A stretch of DNA of 33,170 nucleotides from Alistipes sp. UBA934 (lineage in GTDB: Bacteria > Bacteroidota > Bacteroidia > Bacteroidales > Rikenellaceae): assembly GCA_002293535.1 (NCBI GenBank), contig DBDK01000006.1, forward strand, positions 62,595 to 95,764, given 5' to 3'. The number at the start of each line of letters is the position of its first letter. The first letter of the stretch is position 1. Both the position numbers and the translations under genes were made by a program. Below are positions 24,510 to 32,082 of this stretch, piece by piece. Below the pieces are notes generated by a model. That model saw only the letters and a list, made by a program, of their open reading frames with translations. It was not told the DNA's origin and did not search any database.

Positions 24510-24511
24510 TT

Positions 24512-25585
24512 ATGAAAAACCTATCTCTCTTTCTCATCGTCGCCTCCGTAATCTTCCAACCTGCCGATGCTTGCACCGGCATCACGCTTTGTGCTCCCGA
24601 CGGCAGTCGCACCATCCTCGCCCGCACGATAGAGTGGGGTGGCAGTGATCTTAATAGCCAGTATGTGATCGTTCCGCGCGGGCATAATGATGCCCGTTAC
24701 GGATATGTGGGTCTTGCCGTCGAGCAGGCCGATTTCGTGGTTGAGGGGCTTAATGAAGAGGGACTTTCAGCCGGTCTGTTTTACTTTCCCGATTATGGCC
24801 GTTATGAGGATTTCGACCCTGCGCGCCATTCGTCGAGCGTTGCCGATCTGCATCTCTTATCGGTTGTGCTCGGTGCCTGCAAGACTGTCGATGATGTGAA
24901 ACGGCTTATCGAGGGCATCCACATTACCGCCACCGACCCTCGCGCATCGACCGTTCACTGGCGATTTGCCGATACTTCCGGTCGCCAGATCGTATTGGAA
25001 ATCATCGACGGTCAAATTGTTTTTTACGAAAACGAATTGGGTGTTCTCACCAATTCACCCTCACTTGACTGGCATCTCACCAACCTGAACAACTACGTCA
25101 ATCTCCATTCCGGCGCTGCTTCTCCGCAAAAACTCGGCTCTCTTCCTCTCTCCCAGTTCGGTGCCGGCAGTGGTATGTTGGGACTTCCGGGCGATGTCAC
25201 TCCTCCATCACGATTTGTCCGCGCGGCATTTTTCCAAGCCACTGCTCCCCGACAAGATTCGGCGCTTAAGACCGTGTTACAGAGTTTCCAGATTTTGAAT
25301 AATTTCGATATTCCCATCGGCGTCGAGTTTCCCGTAGGTCAGGTTCCTGCCGACATTCCCAGTGCGACTCAGTGGACTTCGACTTCCGATTTGGGTGGTC
25401 GCATTATCTATTTCCGTACGATGTACAACAGCGAAATCCGCAGTATCGACCTTAACCGGATCGATTTTTCCCGCGTTAAATATTTTGTCGCCCCTTTGGA
25501 TAACGTACGACAGCAGCCGGTTACATCGGTACACCCACCACAACACCCAAAGAAAAACACCCGCCTCACACTTTTGGGTGTATAA
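24512..25585 (+). CDS. Choloylglycine hydrolase family enzyme (bile salt hydrolase / penicillin V acylase type)
   Basis: This 357-residue Ntn hydrolase is exported. The ATG at 24512 gives a 20-residue signal peptide ending PADA, so cleavage exposes Cys21 (CTGITL), the N-terminal nucleophile. Other family residues are visible: ARTIEWG, the Asn in GLNEEGLSAGLFYFPDY, TNSPSLDWHLTNLNNY and the Arg in PPSRFVRAAFF. Bile salt hydrolases cleave the amide of conjugated bile acids. Related enzymes use penicillin V or acyl-homoserine lactones, and sequence alone does not decide. It is co-transcribed with the acyltransferase-3 gene, 2 bases upstream. A weak hairpin, GTAGTT-TTGT-AACTAC (25592-25607), follows the stop. 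Confidence 0.9.
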   Translation: MKNLSLFLIVASVIFQPADACTGITLCAPDGSRTILARTIEWGGSDLNSQYVIVPRGHNDARYGYVGLAVEQADFVVEGLNEEGLSAGLFYFPDYGRYEDFDPARHSSSVADLHLLSVVLGACKTVDDVKRLIEGIHITATDPRASTVHWRFADTSGRQIVLEIIDGQIVFYENELGVLTNSPSLDWHLTNLNNYVNLHSGAASPQKLGSLPLSQFGAGSGMLGLPGDVTPPSRFVRAAFFQATAPRQDSALKTVLQSFQILNNFDIPIGVEFPVGQVPADIPSATQWTSTSDLGGRIIYFRTMYNSEIRSIDLNRIDFSRVKYFVAPLDNVRQQPVTSVHPPQHPKKNTRLTLLGV

Positions 25586-25625
25586 ACGGGCGTAGTTTTG
25601 TAACTACTTGAAAATAAGCGTTTTC

Positions 25626-25715
<90 letters not shown>

Positions 25716-25851
25716 TCGACAAGATTCTGCTCCGAAGCGACCCCGAAAAACGTAAGCGACCCAAAAACAAAAGAAGCCGACTTCCGAAGCGGACCACAAA
25801 GCTAATCCATTTTCGTGAAATGCGCAACGAAACGCGCAAAAATCACGCAAA

Positions 25852-28065
25852 TTATTTCAACACAATCCGAACACGCGCCTCTCCGACGATGATAAAATAG
25901 TCGCCCGGCTCCACAAAATGCCGTCCGTCGGCATCCACATAACCCAGGTCGCGCAATGGGTCGATATCGAAAACGAACTCGCGACTTTCACCAGCTGGAA
26001 TCTCTTGACGTTCAAAGTGTTTCAGTTCTTTCACCGGTCGCGAGATCGAGCACACGGGGTCGTTGATAAACCAGTGAACCGTTTCGATCCCACTTCGATC
26101 GCCTGAATTCCGAACAGAAATTCGCACAGTAAATTTCTCACCCACAGTAAATTCCGTCTTTGGTAGCACCACGTCTCCATATTGAAAAGTCGTGTAGCTC
26201 AACCCGTGGCCAAAGTCGTACAGCGGCGTCGAGGGAATATCCTGATACAAACCCTGCCCGCCCCAAGGGCGCGCGCTTTGACGATGGTTATAGTAAATAG
26301 GTATCTGTCCGGTAGAGTACGGGAAGGTCACCGCCAGCTTGCCCGACGGGTTCACTCGCCCGCTCAGCACTCCTGCCAGTGGTCGTCCACCCGCAACTCC
26401 GGGTTGCCACAGCTCCACAATTGATTCTGCAATCGGCTCAAGACCACGCAATTCCAGCGGTCTTCCGTTCGACAACACCAACACGACAGGCTTGCCGACA
26501 CGCGCAATTTCTTCGGCCAGTGCTTGTTGAATTTCCGGCAGGGCGATGGTCGAACGCGATGCATTTTCACCGCTCCACTGCTTTTTTTCGCCCAGACAAA
26601 GCACAACGACATCCGCCGCCGAAGCTGCGCGAACAGCCTCCTCGAAGCCCGAACGATCTTCTCCATCGAAGTCAGATCCGCGTGCGATCAGCAACTCCGC
26701 CTTGCCGCCAAACTCACCTTTCATTCCCTCCAGAATTCCGAAAACATCCTCTTCCCTACCGTGGAACGACCACGAGCCCAGCAGATGCGTGTCGCCTTCG
26801 ACCATTGGCCCGATGAGTGCAATTCGCTTCACATCAGCGCTTAACGGCAACAATCCATCCTTGTTTTTCAGCAGCACGATCGACTCTTCGGCAAGTTTTT
26901 CGGCCACTGCGAGCGATGCGGGTTGCAGGTATCTCTCACTTTCAGGCACAACTTTCACAAAAGGCTTGTCGAACAACCCCAACTGAAATTTCAAGGTCAG
27001 TATCCTCGAAACCGCATCATCTACTTGAGCCATAGTCACTTTACCCTCGTCGATCAGTGCGGCCATATGTGGTGCATAGGCTCCGTTCATCATATCCATC
27101 TCTACTCCGGCAGTAAACGCTTTCAGTGCCGCTTCTTTATTGTCTGCCGCAACTCCTTGATTCACAAGTTGCTGTATCGAACCCCAGTCCGACACTACAA
27201 ATCCTTTGTGGCCCCAGCGATTTTTCAGCACTTCGGTCAGCAGATATGGATTTGCCGAGCCCGGAACGCCGCTTATGTCGTTGAACGAGCTCATCACCGT
27301 TGCCGCACCTGCTTCTATGCCAGCCTGATACGGTGGTAGATAGGTGTCCCACAGCGTCTGTCGTGAAATCTCCGTGTAAACGTAATCCTTCCCGGCCTCG
27401 CTTGCACCGTAGCCCACATAATGCTTCAGACAGGCCGCAACTCGGTCGGCAGCAGACATATCGGAGCCCTGATAGCCCCTTACAGATGCCGCTGCGAACA
27501 CTCCGTTAGTATAGGCATCCTCACCGTAGCCTTCTGCGATGCGTCCCCAGCGCGGATCTCGCGCCACGTCGATCATCGGCGAAAATGTCCAAGCCACGCC
27601 CGAAGCTCTCGCTTCACGCGCAGCCACCGCACAAGCCAACTCCACCAATTCCGGATCCCACGAGGCGGCTTGCGCCAGCGAAATGGGGTAGATCGTTCTG
27701 AAACCGTGGATCACGTCATAGCCGAACAGTACCGGAATTCCGAGCCTTGTTTTCAGCGCTTTTTCCTGCATAAGGTTATGAATCTCAGGATCTTCACCGA
27801 AATAGATCACCGAGCCTGTCTCTCCCGCCACATCGCCCACGGGGTCGGCAATATTGTTATGGTTGGTGTTTTGTCCCAGCGTGAGTTGTGTGAGTTGCCC
27901 CAGTTTTTCTTCGAGCGTCATTCTCGCCACAAGATCCGCAACCCGTTCTTCCACAGGTCGTTTAACGTCTTGATAGGGGTGTTTTTTCGCCTGCTCGGCT
28001 TGTGTGGTGAGCCCCGTCGCAAGCGCCATCATCAGCGTTGCTGAAAAAATCATTAAATTTTTCAT
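25852..28065 (-). CDS. GH3 beta-glucosidase/xylosidase-type glycoside hydrolase
   Basis: The protein has 737 residues with a signal peptide of about 23 residues, so it is exported, probably periplasmic. The TIM barrel holds the family motif KGFVVSDWGS with nucleophile Asp293, and KHYVGYGASEAGKDY for substrate binding. The alpha/beta domain contains the probable acid/base Glu500 (QWSGENASR). A fibronectin-III-like domain closes the protein (FTVGEKFTVRISVRNSGD). The NagZ motif KHFPGHG is absent, so this is BglX-like rather than a hexosaminidase. Its ATG overlaps the GH88 stop by four bases (ATGA), giving a two-gene operon on the minus strand. Confidence 0.94.
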   Translation of the reverse strand: MKNLMIFSATLMMALATGLTTQAEQAKKHPYQDVKRPVEERVADLVARMTLEEKLGQLTQLTLGQNTNHNNIADPVGDVAGETGSVIYFGEDPEIHNLMQEKALKTRLGIPVLFGYDVIHGFRTIYPISLAQAASWDPELVELACAVAAREARASGVAWTFSPMIDVARDPRWGRIAEGYGEDAYTNGVFAAASVRGYQGSDMSAADRVAACLKHYVGYGASEAGKDYVYTEISRQTLWDTYLPPYQAGIEAGAATVMSSFNDISGVPGSANPYLLTEVLKNRWGHKGFVVSDWGSIQQLVNQGVAADNKEAALKAFTAGVEMDMMNGAYAPHMAALIDEGKVTMAQVDDAVSRILTLKFQLGLFDKPFVKVVPESERYLQPASLAVAEKLAEESIVLLKNKDGLLPLSADVKRIALIGPMVEGDTHLLGSWSFHGREEDVFGILEGMKGEFGGKAELLIARGSDFDGEDRSGFEEAVRAASAADVVVLCLGEKKQWSGENASRSTIALPEIQQALAEEIARVGKPVVLVLSNGRPLELRGLEPIAESIVELWQPGVAGGRPLAGVLSGRVNPSGKLAVTFPYSTGQIPIYYNHRQSARPWGGQGLYQDIPSTPLYDFGHGLSYTTFQYGDVVLPKTEFTVGEKFTVRISVRNSGDRSGIETVHWFINDPVCSISRPVKELKHFERQEIPAGESREFVFDIDPLRDLGYVDADGRHFVEPGDYFIIVGEARVRIVLK

Positions 28066-29294
28066 AATCTGTTTTTTAATCTTGTCAATGCTTCGATGAA
28101 GTAATAATCGGCGTACGTGAGCGGTACATCTACCTCCGAGCCGAACGGAAACCCACCCGTGGAGTGCATCAGAATGAAGTTCCCGTTTTCACCCACCGGC
28201 GCAGTATATTCCGGCGATGCAAGCGTACGCACTTGAATTTCAGCTACTTTCATATATTCAGCAGCCTGCTCCGGCGTCGAAAAATCTGCTAATTCCACTA
28301 ACGCCGAGGCCATAATCGCTGCTGCCGAAGCATCTCTCGGTACGTTCGGAATCGCCGGCTCGTCGAAATCCCAATAAGGAATGTAGTCCGTCGGCATATT
28401 TTTGTGATGGATCATAAATTTGGCAATCTCCTGTGCTTGAGTCAGATATCGCTGCTCCTTCGTCAATCTGTACATCATCGTATAGCCATACAGCCCCCAG
28501 GCTTCACCCCTGCTCCAGGTCGATTCGTCCGCATAACCCTGGTGCGTTTGGCGCATTTCCACCCTGCCCGACAGCGTGTCGTACGATACGACGTGATAGC
28601 TCCCGAAGTCTTCCCTGAAGTGGTTTACCATCGTGCTATCCGCGTGAGACAGAGCTATTTTTCGCAGTGCTGCCGCATCTTCGAAACCCTCCTCCATTGC
28701 ATAATTCGCAGCCCACAGCATCAGCTCCAGGTTCATCATATTGTCGATTATTACCGGATATTGCCATTTGTCGCGGTTGTGATCCCAGGAGCGGATCAGC
28801 CCGATGTGCGGTTGGAACCTTGTAGCCAGCGACCTGGCTCCCGTTAGCAGCACTTCTTTGTAACGCTCATTTTCCGCCGCGTCCTGACTGATCCTCAGGC
28901 CGTTGCCGAAACTGTTCATCAGCATAAAACCAACGTCATGGTTCGTCGTCGTGTATTTTTCTCTCTCAACTCTGTCGGTAAACTGGCGCGCCCAGGCGAG
29001 CATCTTTTCGTCCCCACTATTTTCGTAAAGGTACCATAATGTTCCGGGAAAGAATCCACTGCACCACCAGCGCGAGTCGGACGAGATGTCTTCTCCGCCT
29101 TCTTCGCCCACTTTTCCGACCCAGCTTTTCGGTAGTCGCCCCTCTTGCGGTTCATACTTTTCCGCCATCAGGGTATATTGTGTTCTTGCGTTTTCCAGTG
29201 CTATGTCGATCACTTCACTTAGCGGCGCCTCTGCCTTTTCTCCACAGCAGGCCGCCATCGCCGCCACACACATTAACAGGATTATTTTTCTCAT
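28062..29294 (-). CDS. GH88 unsaturated glucuronyl hydrolase-type lipoprotein
   Basis: The protein has 410 residues. The N-terminus (MRKIILLMCVAAMAACC) looks like a lipoprotein signal, although the lipobox is not perfect. The alpha/alpha-barrel motifs are HDVGFMLMNSFGNG (Asp120) and WQYPVIIDNMMNLELM (Asp184), the two key aspartates of GH88. Further motifs are ESTWSRGEAWGLYGYTMMYR and the C-terminal PLTYADYYFIEALTR. GH88 removes the 4,5-unsaturated uronic acid left by polysaccharide lyases. No lyase is encoded nearby, so the lyase must be elsewhere or the substrate differs. It is the first gene of a pair with GH3. Only a weak -7 box (TAAATTCG, 29317-29324, one mismatch) was seen upstream. Confidence 0.92.
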   Translation of the reverse strand: MRKIILLMCVAAMAACCGEKAEAPLSEVIDIALENARTQYTLMAEKYEPQEGRLPKSWVGKVGEEGGEDISSDSRWWCSGFFPGTLWYLYENSGDEKMLAWARQFTDRVEREKYTTTNHDVGFMLMNSFGNGLRISQDAAENERYKEVLLTGARSLATRFQPHIGLIRSWDHNRDKWQYPVIIDNMMNLELMLWAANYAMEEGFEDAAALRKIALSHADSTMVNHFREDFGSYHVVSYDTLSGRVEMRQTHQGYADESTWSRGEAWGLYGYTMMYRLTKEQRYLTQAQEIAKFMIHHKNMPTDYIPYWDFDEPAIPNVPRDASAAAIMASALVELADFSTPEQAAEYMKVAEIQVRTLASPEYTAPVGENGNFILMHSTGGFPFGSEVDVPLTYADYYFIEALTRLKNRL

Positions 29295-29779
29295 ACTTTC
29301 GGGTTAGTTTTGGTTGCGAATTTAGTGAAAAGTTTTGCAAAAACGAAACAAGCCGGGGTTACAAATTCTTAGCGGGTGACACGACGCACCGATAGTGTTC
29401 CCACGGCGTGCCCGAATGATCTTTCGGCGCGACTTTCTGATCTGAATAATTTTGATGTGCCTTCCCCAAAGAGATAATATGGTTGAATAGAACATATTTC
29501 TAAAAACCAAAGGAATGTAAAAACCGTATGAAATTGACCCCCTAAGCTTGCAATTGATATTTTCGGACAGGTTGAAGTCCTTGATCTATGTAAGGCTATG
29601 TACTTCGAGCTGTCGGAAATGGCTTTATTAAAAAAAGTAGTAATGATCCGGCTCAAAACAAAAAAGTTATATAAACCGGACAACAAATTCAAAAATAATT
29701 TTTAATTTCGTCATTACATAAACGTATGATTATAAACTTATGAATCAGACAGAAATTAGTAACCATAAAATTGTGTGAT
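29295..29779. other. AT-rich intergenic region, no credible gene
   Basis: This 485-base stretch separates the divergent GH88 and peptide genes. Composition changes from GC-rich to AT-rich here, marking the start of an accessory region. It holds a TAATTTTG -7 box on the plus strand (29447-29454), a long imperfect inverted repeat (29561-29619) and a weaker TAATTTCG box (29703-29710) before the peptide. A 12-codon mini-ORF (29740-29778) ends one base before the peptide ATG. Short minus-strand ORFs here show no recognisable features. Confidence 0.6.
29561..29619. repeat. Imperfect 18-bp inverted repeat upstream of the peptide gene
   Basis: The arm TTTCGGACAGGTTGAAGT (29561-29578) pairs with 29602-29619 at 15 Watson-Crick positions plus one wobble. 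A nested CCTT...AAGG stem lies inside. It may be a structured RNA leader, a terminator-like element, or a transposon-end remnant. No T-run follows directly. Confidence 0.45.
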
Positions 29780-29917
29780 ATGAAAAGGAAATTGAAATTC
29801 AACCTTACAAGAGTGGCGGAGATTATTAAAGATCCGAATCATACCATTCTTAATTGTTGTGTACTTCCAGCAAGTTGCTGTTGTGATGGCTGTAGCGGAG
29901 ATTTATGTGGAGTATAA
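29780..29917 (+). CDS. Cysteine-rich peptide, probable RiPP precursor (45 aa)
   Basis: This short gene encodes a 45-residue peptide. Residues 1-25 are a basic, cysteine-free leader-like part (MKRKLKFNLTRVAEIIKDPN then HTILN). Residues 26-45 hold all seven cysteines (26, 27, 33, 34, 35, 38, 43), with the pattern NCC, then ASCCCDGCSGDLCGV. There is no hydrophobic signal peptide and no double-Gly leader end. It lies 121 bases before a radical SAM/SPASM enzyme gene in the same AT-rich segment, the usual layout for thioether-forming RiPPs (sactipeptides, ranthipeptides). It fits no precursor family I know. An alternative is a small metal-binding protein. No transporter or protease gene lies nearby. 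Confidence 0.7.
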   Translation: MKRKLKFNLTRVAEIIKDPNHTILNCCVLPASCCCDGCSGDLCGV

Positions 29918-29935
29918 AAAGAATGCTTCACGACA

Positions 29936-29969
29936 GGACTACATAGTCCAATGGTAATCCTTATGGATT
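29936..29969 (+). other. Two small tandem hairpins between peptide and maturase genes
   Basis: GGACT-ACAT-AGTCC (29936-29949) and AATCC-TTAT-GGATT (29956-29969) are perfect 5-bp inverted repeats with 4-base loops, back to back. They may stabilise the 3' end of the peptide mRNA. On their own they are too short to be sure. Confidence 0.3.
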
Positions 29970-29979
29970 GAAGTATACT

Positions 29980-29987
29980 TAAATTTG
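29980..29987 (+). promoter_or_regulatory. Candidate maturase promoter -7 box (TAAATTTG)
   Basis: TAAATTTG matches TAnnTTTG and lies 51 bases before the ATG at 30039. If used, the mRNA leader would begin just before the 10-bp hairpin at 30005, giving the maturase its own promoter. Confidence 0.4.
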
Positions 29988-30004
29988 AACTTGAGTTTAA
30001 TCAA

Positions 30005-30031
30005 GGGCCTATCTAAATTTAAGATAGGCCC
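30005..30031 (+). terminator. 10-bp hairpin between peptide and maturase, candidate attenuator
   Basis: GGGCCTATCT (30005-30014) and AGATAGGCCC (30022-30031) form a perfect 10-bp stem with a 7-base loop. Only TTTG follows, so it would be a weak or partial terminator. Such read-through hairpins often set a high precursor-to-enzyme ratio in RiPP operons. It ends 7 bases before the maturase ATG, so it could also block ribosome access. Confidence 0.5.
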
Positions 30032-30038
30032 TTTGCAA

Positions 30039-30965
30039 ATGAACAAAATGATCTGGTCGAAATATAATTTGTTGCTTGATGTGGATGATGGCAGTTATGC
30101 CTTATTTAATACTTCATCGCGAACGTTGCTGACATTTGATAAAGAGACATATGACGAATTTCTCTATCTCAAAGAAAATCCAGACAGCTACACAGAGTTC
30201 GAAGATGCAGATTTTCTTACAAAAAATATGATTATCGTCGATTCTGACGTAGATATTTTCTCATATCATTTGAATGAAATATTGCGTAGACGATATAATC
30301 CGAATGTAATGAGTCTGACAATTGCCGTAACCAGGGCTTGTTTGTTTAATTGTATATATTGTTACGAAACAGATCGTCCCCCTGTTTATTTGAATGAGAC
30401 CACTGAAAATCATATTATAGATTTTATCAAAACAAATTCGAGTCTGCAAGAGCTTGCCGTGGTTTGGTATGGAGGTGAGCCATTAATGAATTTTCAGTCA
30501 ATAGAACGATTGACAGAGAAGTTTAAAAAGTTGGGGATAAAGTACGGTGCAGAGATAATTACAAATGGTTATCTGCTAACTAAAGAAATAAGTGATCAAT
30601 TCTCCGATTTAGCTATAAGAAAAGCACAAATTACTCTCGATGGGTTAAAAGAAGTACACGATAAGAGGAGACCTTTATGTTCGGGAAAAGGGACTTTTGA
30701 TGTTATTGTTAGCAATATTGAATATCTATTAAGTGTTTGCCCTGACATTGAAATCAATTTGAGGTCAAATATGGATATGGAGAATGTCGGGGGGTATGTT
30801 GAATTCTATAAATACATTACCAATCGATTGAATAATGATCGGGTAAAACCATATATGGGCTATGTGCAGGACATCCTTAATTCTGGATGTACGGTGGAGT
30901 CTAATAATATCGGAGGCTTTAATAATAGATTGCCTATCGTTCAGGAGCAAAAAAAGCGGGTATAA
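30039..30965 (+). CDS. Radical SAM peptide maturase, N-terminal part (ends at frame change)
   Basis: The ATG at 30039 was chosen because upstream codons run through a hairpin. Residues 1-85 form an N-terminal domain (NLLLDVDDGSYALFNTSSRT) of the type found before the barrel in peptide-modifying radical SAM enzymes. The barrel has the SAM cluster motif CLFNCIYC (Cys101, Cys105, Cys108) and WYGGEPLMNF (GGEP 145-148). Further barrel segments are EIITNGYLL and ITLDGLKEVHD. The frame ends at a TAA just after an A7 run. The SPASM domain continues in the -1 frame, and together they would give about 427 residues, normal for the family. The cause may be an assembly error, a recent mutation or programmed frameshifting. 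Confidence 0.88.
   Translation: MNKMIWSKYNLLLDVDDGSYALFNTSSRTLLTFDKETYDEFLYLKENPDSYTEFEDADFLTKNMIIVDSDVDIFSYHLNEILRRRYNPNVMSLTIAVTRACLFNCIYCYETDRPPVYLNETTENHIIDFIKTNSSLQELAVVWYGGEPLMNFQSIERLTEKFKKLGIKYGAEIITNGYLLTKEISDQFSDLAIRKAQITLDGLKEVHDKRRPLCSGKGTFDVIVSNIEYLLSVCPDIEINLRSNMDMENVGGYVEFYKYITNRLNNDRVKPYMGYVQDILNSGCTVESNNIGGFNNRLPIVQEQKKRV
30950..30956 (+). other. Slippery heptamer A AAA AAG at the maturase frame change
   Basis: The zero frame reads CAA AAA AAG, so the heptamer is phased exactly as in dnaX-type -1 frameshift sites. A -1 slip here moves into the SPASM frame and avoids the TAA at 30963. AGGAG lies just 2 bases upstream, closer than in dnaX. No strong downstream structure was found, so a simple homopolymer indel is equally possible. 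Confidence 0.5.
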
Positions 30966-31321
30966 AAAATGAGTTAATAAAAAAAGTTCAATATCAAACT
31001 TGCATAGCAAATAATCAATATAGTTTTGTGATTGACCCTGTTGGGGATATCTACAAATGTTGGGTAGCATTAAGTAACAGTAAGTATAGACTTGGTAATG
31101 TTTCAGATGTCAGTAAAATAAATGAATTTTTGAACGCACGTTTCCTTTGCGCTTCAGATTATGTTTTTGATAAAACTTGCAGGGAATGTGTCTTTTTCCC
31201 AATGTGTGAGGGTGGATGCCCTTTGGCCAGACTCGAAGCTAATTTGAAGGATGATAATGATATCTGCTTTACTCAAAAGAGAGAAAATTTGAGGGAAATG
31301 ATCCTTAGCTATATCGAGTAA
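30962..31321 (+). CDS. SPASM domain of the radical SAM maturase (displaced -1 frame)
   Basis: This in-frame continuation starts just after the A7 run and has no good start codon of its own; the GTG at 31028 would cut off the first SPASM cysteine. The cysteine pattern is complete: C-x13-G-x4-C (TCIANNQYSF to GDIYKCW), then CRECVFFPMCEGGC (C-x2-C-x5-C-x3-C), then a final Cys in DNDICF. It would bind two auxiliary 4Fe-4S clusters used in peptide modification. The intact pattern suggests the gene is under selection or very recently broken. It is best read as the C-terminal third of the enzyme beginning at 30039. Confidence 0.85.
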   Translation: MKNELIKKVQYQTCIANNQYSFVIDPVGDIYKCWVALSNSKYRLGNVSDVSKINEFLNARFLCASDYVFDKTCRECVFFPMCEGGCPLARLEANLKDDNDICFTQKRENLREMILSYIE

Positions 31322-31393
31322 TTATAGGGTAGTATAGTGTAGGGCGATTGAAGGTTATTAGTTATCGCCGTTCTCGATCGACATTTTGTATAA

Positions 31394-31690
31394 ACGGCAG
31401 ATAATATCCGTCATTTCTACGATTTATACTATTTGGCCAATGATGCCGAGTGTGTAGATTACATTCGGTCGCTGATTTCCAGAAAGATTTATCGGAGCTA
31501 TTTGCGCACGACCAACGGGAATTCGATGAACCACAGGGCTGGCAAGCAAAACCATAGCGGTCTGCGTTTCACCTATCAGAATGAATTGACTGACTTGGCT
31601 TTCTCGAAGATTCCAGACGAGCCGTCGGTTGCTGAGAGTTTTACTGACACAATGAAATACAGGTGCTGGTCGCTGCCGACAAGCAATGGT
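31394..31690 (+). pseudogene. Decayed AbiEii-type nucleotidyltransferase toxin fragment
   Basis: Three segments typical of the C-terminal half of AbiEii/AbiGii toxins are visible but in different frames. DNIRHFYDLYYLAND (from 31400) and ELTDLAFSKIPDEPSVAESF (near 31580) share one frame. HDQREFDEPQGWQAK (31507-31551) is in another and then meets stops. The catalytic N-terminal half and the AbiEi antitoxin gene are absent. At least two frameshifts and a truncation show it is dead. It is evidence of a past toxin-antitoxin or abortive-infection module next to the RhuM-Doc gene. The family call rests on remembered motif patterns. Confidence 0.55.
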
Positions 31691-32070
31691 TTGGTTCGGC
31701 TGTGGGAAACCTACCACTCCATTTTTAGCGGCAAATCAGAATGTTTTGCATCTTTGTGAAAGAGTCAATCGCCAAGAAAGACGAAGCAAACGAATGAAAG
31801 CGCACTTTCGCCAAATCGTTACCTGCAAGATTCGCATTACCGCTCAGGCCGCTGTAAGTCGCTGACCTACAAAAGAAAAGAGGCCTGATTTCTCAGACCT
31901 CCCGTTTCAGAGCGGAAAACGAAAACCGAACCTTCGGTTTCAATCCATTATATATCAGCATTTTCGGATGCTTCTCTAATTCAGAGGTCACTCATAAGGA
32001 GTGGCTTTTGCGCATTCGTTTGCATTACCATGCTACGATTACAAAGGTAATCAAAGTTTTTGGATTTAGC
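31691..32070. other. Intergenic remnant region with two hairpins
   Basis: No intact gene is seen. A residual open stretch (ending at 31865 with HFRQIVTCKIRITAQAAVSR) is unrecognised and may be debris of a mobile gene. Hairpins are GAGGCCTGA-TTTC-TCAGACCTC (31880-31901, one mismatch) and AAACCGAA-CC-TTCGGTTT (31923-31940). They could be old terminators. Confidence 0.4.
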
Positions 32071-32078
32071 TATCTTTG
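32071..32078 (+). promoter_or_regulatory. Candidate RhuM-Doc promoter -7 box (TATCTTTG)
   Basis: TATCTTTG matches TAnnTTTG and ends 4 bases before the ATG at 32083, again implying a leaderless or nearly leaderless mRNA. Confidence 0.5.
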
Positions 32079-32082
32079 CAAA

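Noticed and set aside
25592..25607. Hairpin after the amide hydrolase as a terminator
   Set aside because: The stem is only 6 bp, AT-rich and lacks a T-run, so it is mentioned but not called.
29322..29692. Two short minus-strand ORFs between GH88 and the peptide gene
   Set aside because: Their translations show no motif, no signal peptide and no promoter or spacing that supports expression; they overlap each other in different frames.
29855..29917. Resemblance of the Cys-rich core to heat-stable enterotoxin or conotoxin frameworks
   Set aside because: Only the CC spacing is similar; there is no export signal and a radical SAM maturase is adjacent, so a modified peptide fits better.
31433..31759. 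Intact 108-codon gene after the maturase
   Set aside because: AbiEii-like segments occur in more than one frame with stops between, so the open stretch is a chance product of a decayed gene.
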